From an uncultured Phascolarctobacterium sp. (lineage in GTDB: Bacteria; Bacillota; Negativicutes; Acidaminococcales; Acidaminococcaceae): DNA of 6,239 nt. Below, in pieces: positions 5,379 through 6,239 of the stretch. The stretch is taken from the NCBI GenBank assembly GCA_937906915.1, contig CALCUU010000103.1, positions 1-6,239 of the forward strand. Reading direction: 5' to 3'. Numbering within the stretch: the stretch's first letter is position 1; each line of letters starts with the position of its first letter. A program made the position numbers and the translations under genes. The notes under the pieces are model-generated. The model had not been told where the DNA came from. It ran no database searches and saw nothing but the letters and a program-made list of their open reading frames with translations.

Positions 5379-6239
5379 ATGAAAGATTTAAAAGAATTAC
5401 TTGATTACCAAGAAGATAAAAATTTTATGGCGCTGTTGCCTATTTTCGTATTCATCGTACTGTTTGTAGGTAGCGGTATCATTACCGGTGACTTTTATTT
5501 GATGCCCACCACTATGGCGTTTTTAATTGCTCTGTTCGTGGCACTTTTGCAAAATAAAAAGTTTACCTTTGAAGAAAAGCTTGTTGTAGCAGCAAGTGGT
5601 GCTGGCGATGTAAACATCATCACCATGTGCATCATCTATTTGATGGCAGGCGTGTTCAGCGCAGTAGTAACTGCTGCTGGCGGTGTAACCAGCACCGTAA
5701 ACTTCGCACTGTCCATTATTCCGGTGGACTTTGCCGTAACTGGCTTGTTCCTGATGGGCTGCTTCATCTCTTTGGCTATGGGTACCTCCTGCGGCACTAT
5801 CGCAGCACTGGCTCCCATTGCTGTAGACATTAGCGCAAAAACTGGTTATAACCCTGCAATGTGCATTGGCGCAGTAGTGTGCGGTGCAATGTTTGGTGAT
5901 AACCTTTCTATGATTAGTGATACCACCATTGCGGCAGTGCGTACTCAAGGCTGCGAAATGAGCGACAAGTTCAAAGCTAACTTCAAAATCGTTTTGCCTG
6001 CGGCTCTTGTAACTGTTGGTATCTTCTATGCAATTTCCAGCGGTAACGCTTACGTTGCTAATACTGATTTGAAATATAATGTTATTCAAATCGTACCCTA
6101 TATGCTGATTTTGGTAGGCGCACTCTTTGGCGTAAACGTATTTACCCTGTTAGGTGGCGGTACCATTGTTTCCGTACTTGTTGGTTTGTACACCAATAGC
6201 TTTAACGCTGGCAACATTCTTGGCTTGACTGGTAAAGGC
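5379..6239 (+). CDS. NhaC-superfamily Na+/H+ antiporter-type transporter (partial, 3' end outside window)
   Basis: The reading frame opens at ATG 5379 and runs without a stop to the right edge (287 residues seen; relatives are typically around 430-450 or more). A purine-rich AGGGG (5369-5373) precedes the start by five bases. The protein is a polytopic membrane protein: hydrophobic helices at roughly 17-36, 43-58, 78-100, 107-150, 158-172, 203-220 and 234-270. Family hallmarks are SLAMGTSCGTIAALAPIA (131-148) and MFGDNLSMISDTTIAA (171-186), the conserved GDN/SDT segment of the Na_H_antiporter family. The start lies 28 nt after metK with no terminator between, so it should share the SAM riboswitch. 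Members of this superfamily include a predicted methionine transporter, MetT, found under S-box or T-box control in Gram-positive bacteria; that makes methionine or a related compound a plausible substrate. The alternative is true Na+/H+ exchange. Family call secure, substrate inferred. Confidence 0.88.
   Translation, partial: MKDLKELLDYQEDKNFMALLPIFVFIVLFVGSGIITGDFYLMPTTMAFLIALFVALLQNKKFTFEEKLVVAASGAGDVNIITMCIIYLMAGVFSAVVTAAGGVTSTVNFALSIIPVDFAVTGLFLMGCFISLAMGTSCGTIAALAPIAVDISAKTGYNPAMCIGAVVCGAMFGDNLSMISDTTIAAVRTQGCEMSDKFKANFKIVLPAALVTVGIFYAISSGNAYVANTDLKYNVIQIVPYMLILVGALFGVNVFTLLGGGTIVSVLVGLYTNSFNAGNILGLTGKG

Noticed and set aside
5523..6089. Minus-strand ORF of 188 codons near the right end
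   Set aside because: It is antisense to the plus-strand transporter frame (5379 onward), which has clear NhaC-family motifs and membrane helices. The minus product is Cys/His-rich and nonsensical.

Overview
The window looks like a core chromosomal segment of a Firmicute (Bacillota), moderately AT-rich. The order yicC, remA, gmk, rpoZ, coaBC is the housekeeping block seen in Clostridia and Negativicutes. The remA-family gene and a SAM-I riboswitch in front of metK fit the same group. A Negativicutes host (Acidaminococcaceae-like) is my guess from general feel and is not proven by anything in the sequence.

Layout. Positions 1-561 carry no convincing gene. Most of this stretch (12-330) is a striking inverted-repeat element of about 319 bp whose nested stems fit a symmetric four-way fold. 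After it come a sigma-70-type promoter (447-475) and a hairpin-bearing leader. Positions 562-3837 are a tight plus-strand operon of five genes with gaps of 6-18 nt: yicC (RNase-like), remA (DNA-binding regulator), gmk (guanylate kinase), rpoZ (RNA polymerase omega) and coaBC (coenzyme A synthesis). Positions 3838-4171 hold a second promoter, a complete SAM-I riboswitch aptamer, an intrinsic terminator with a visible antiterminator pairing, and an extra inverted repeat just before metK. metK (4172-5350) makes S-adenosylmethionine. Only 28 nt later an NhaC-superfamily membrane transporter starts; it runs off the right edge.

How it fits together. The first operon joins nucleotide supply, transcription machinery, RNA turnover and cofactor synthesis. 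The second unit is a feedback loop: SAM, the product of MetK, should switch off transcription of metK. Because no terminator separates them, it should also switch off the downstream transporter. That makes the transporter a candidate methionine or sulfur-metabolite carrier (MetT-like) rather than a simple Na+/H+ antiporter.

The most unusual thing here is the 12-330 element. It has near-perfect terminal inverted repeats, subterminal hairpins that differ at two positions with matching changes on the opposite arm, and non-Watson-Crick pairs that all become G-U when read left to right. It is either a MITE-like mobile element or a structured RNA. The rest is well-known biology.
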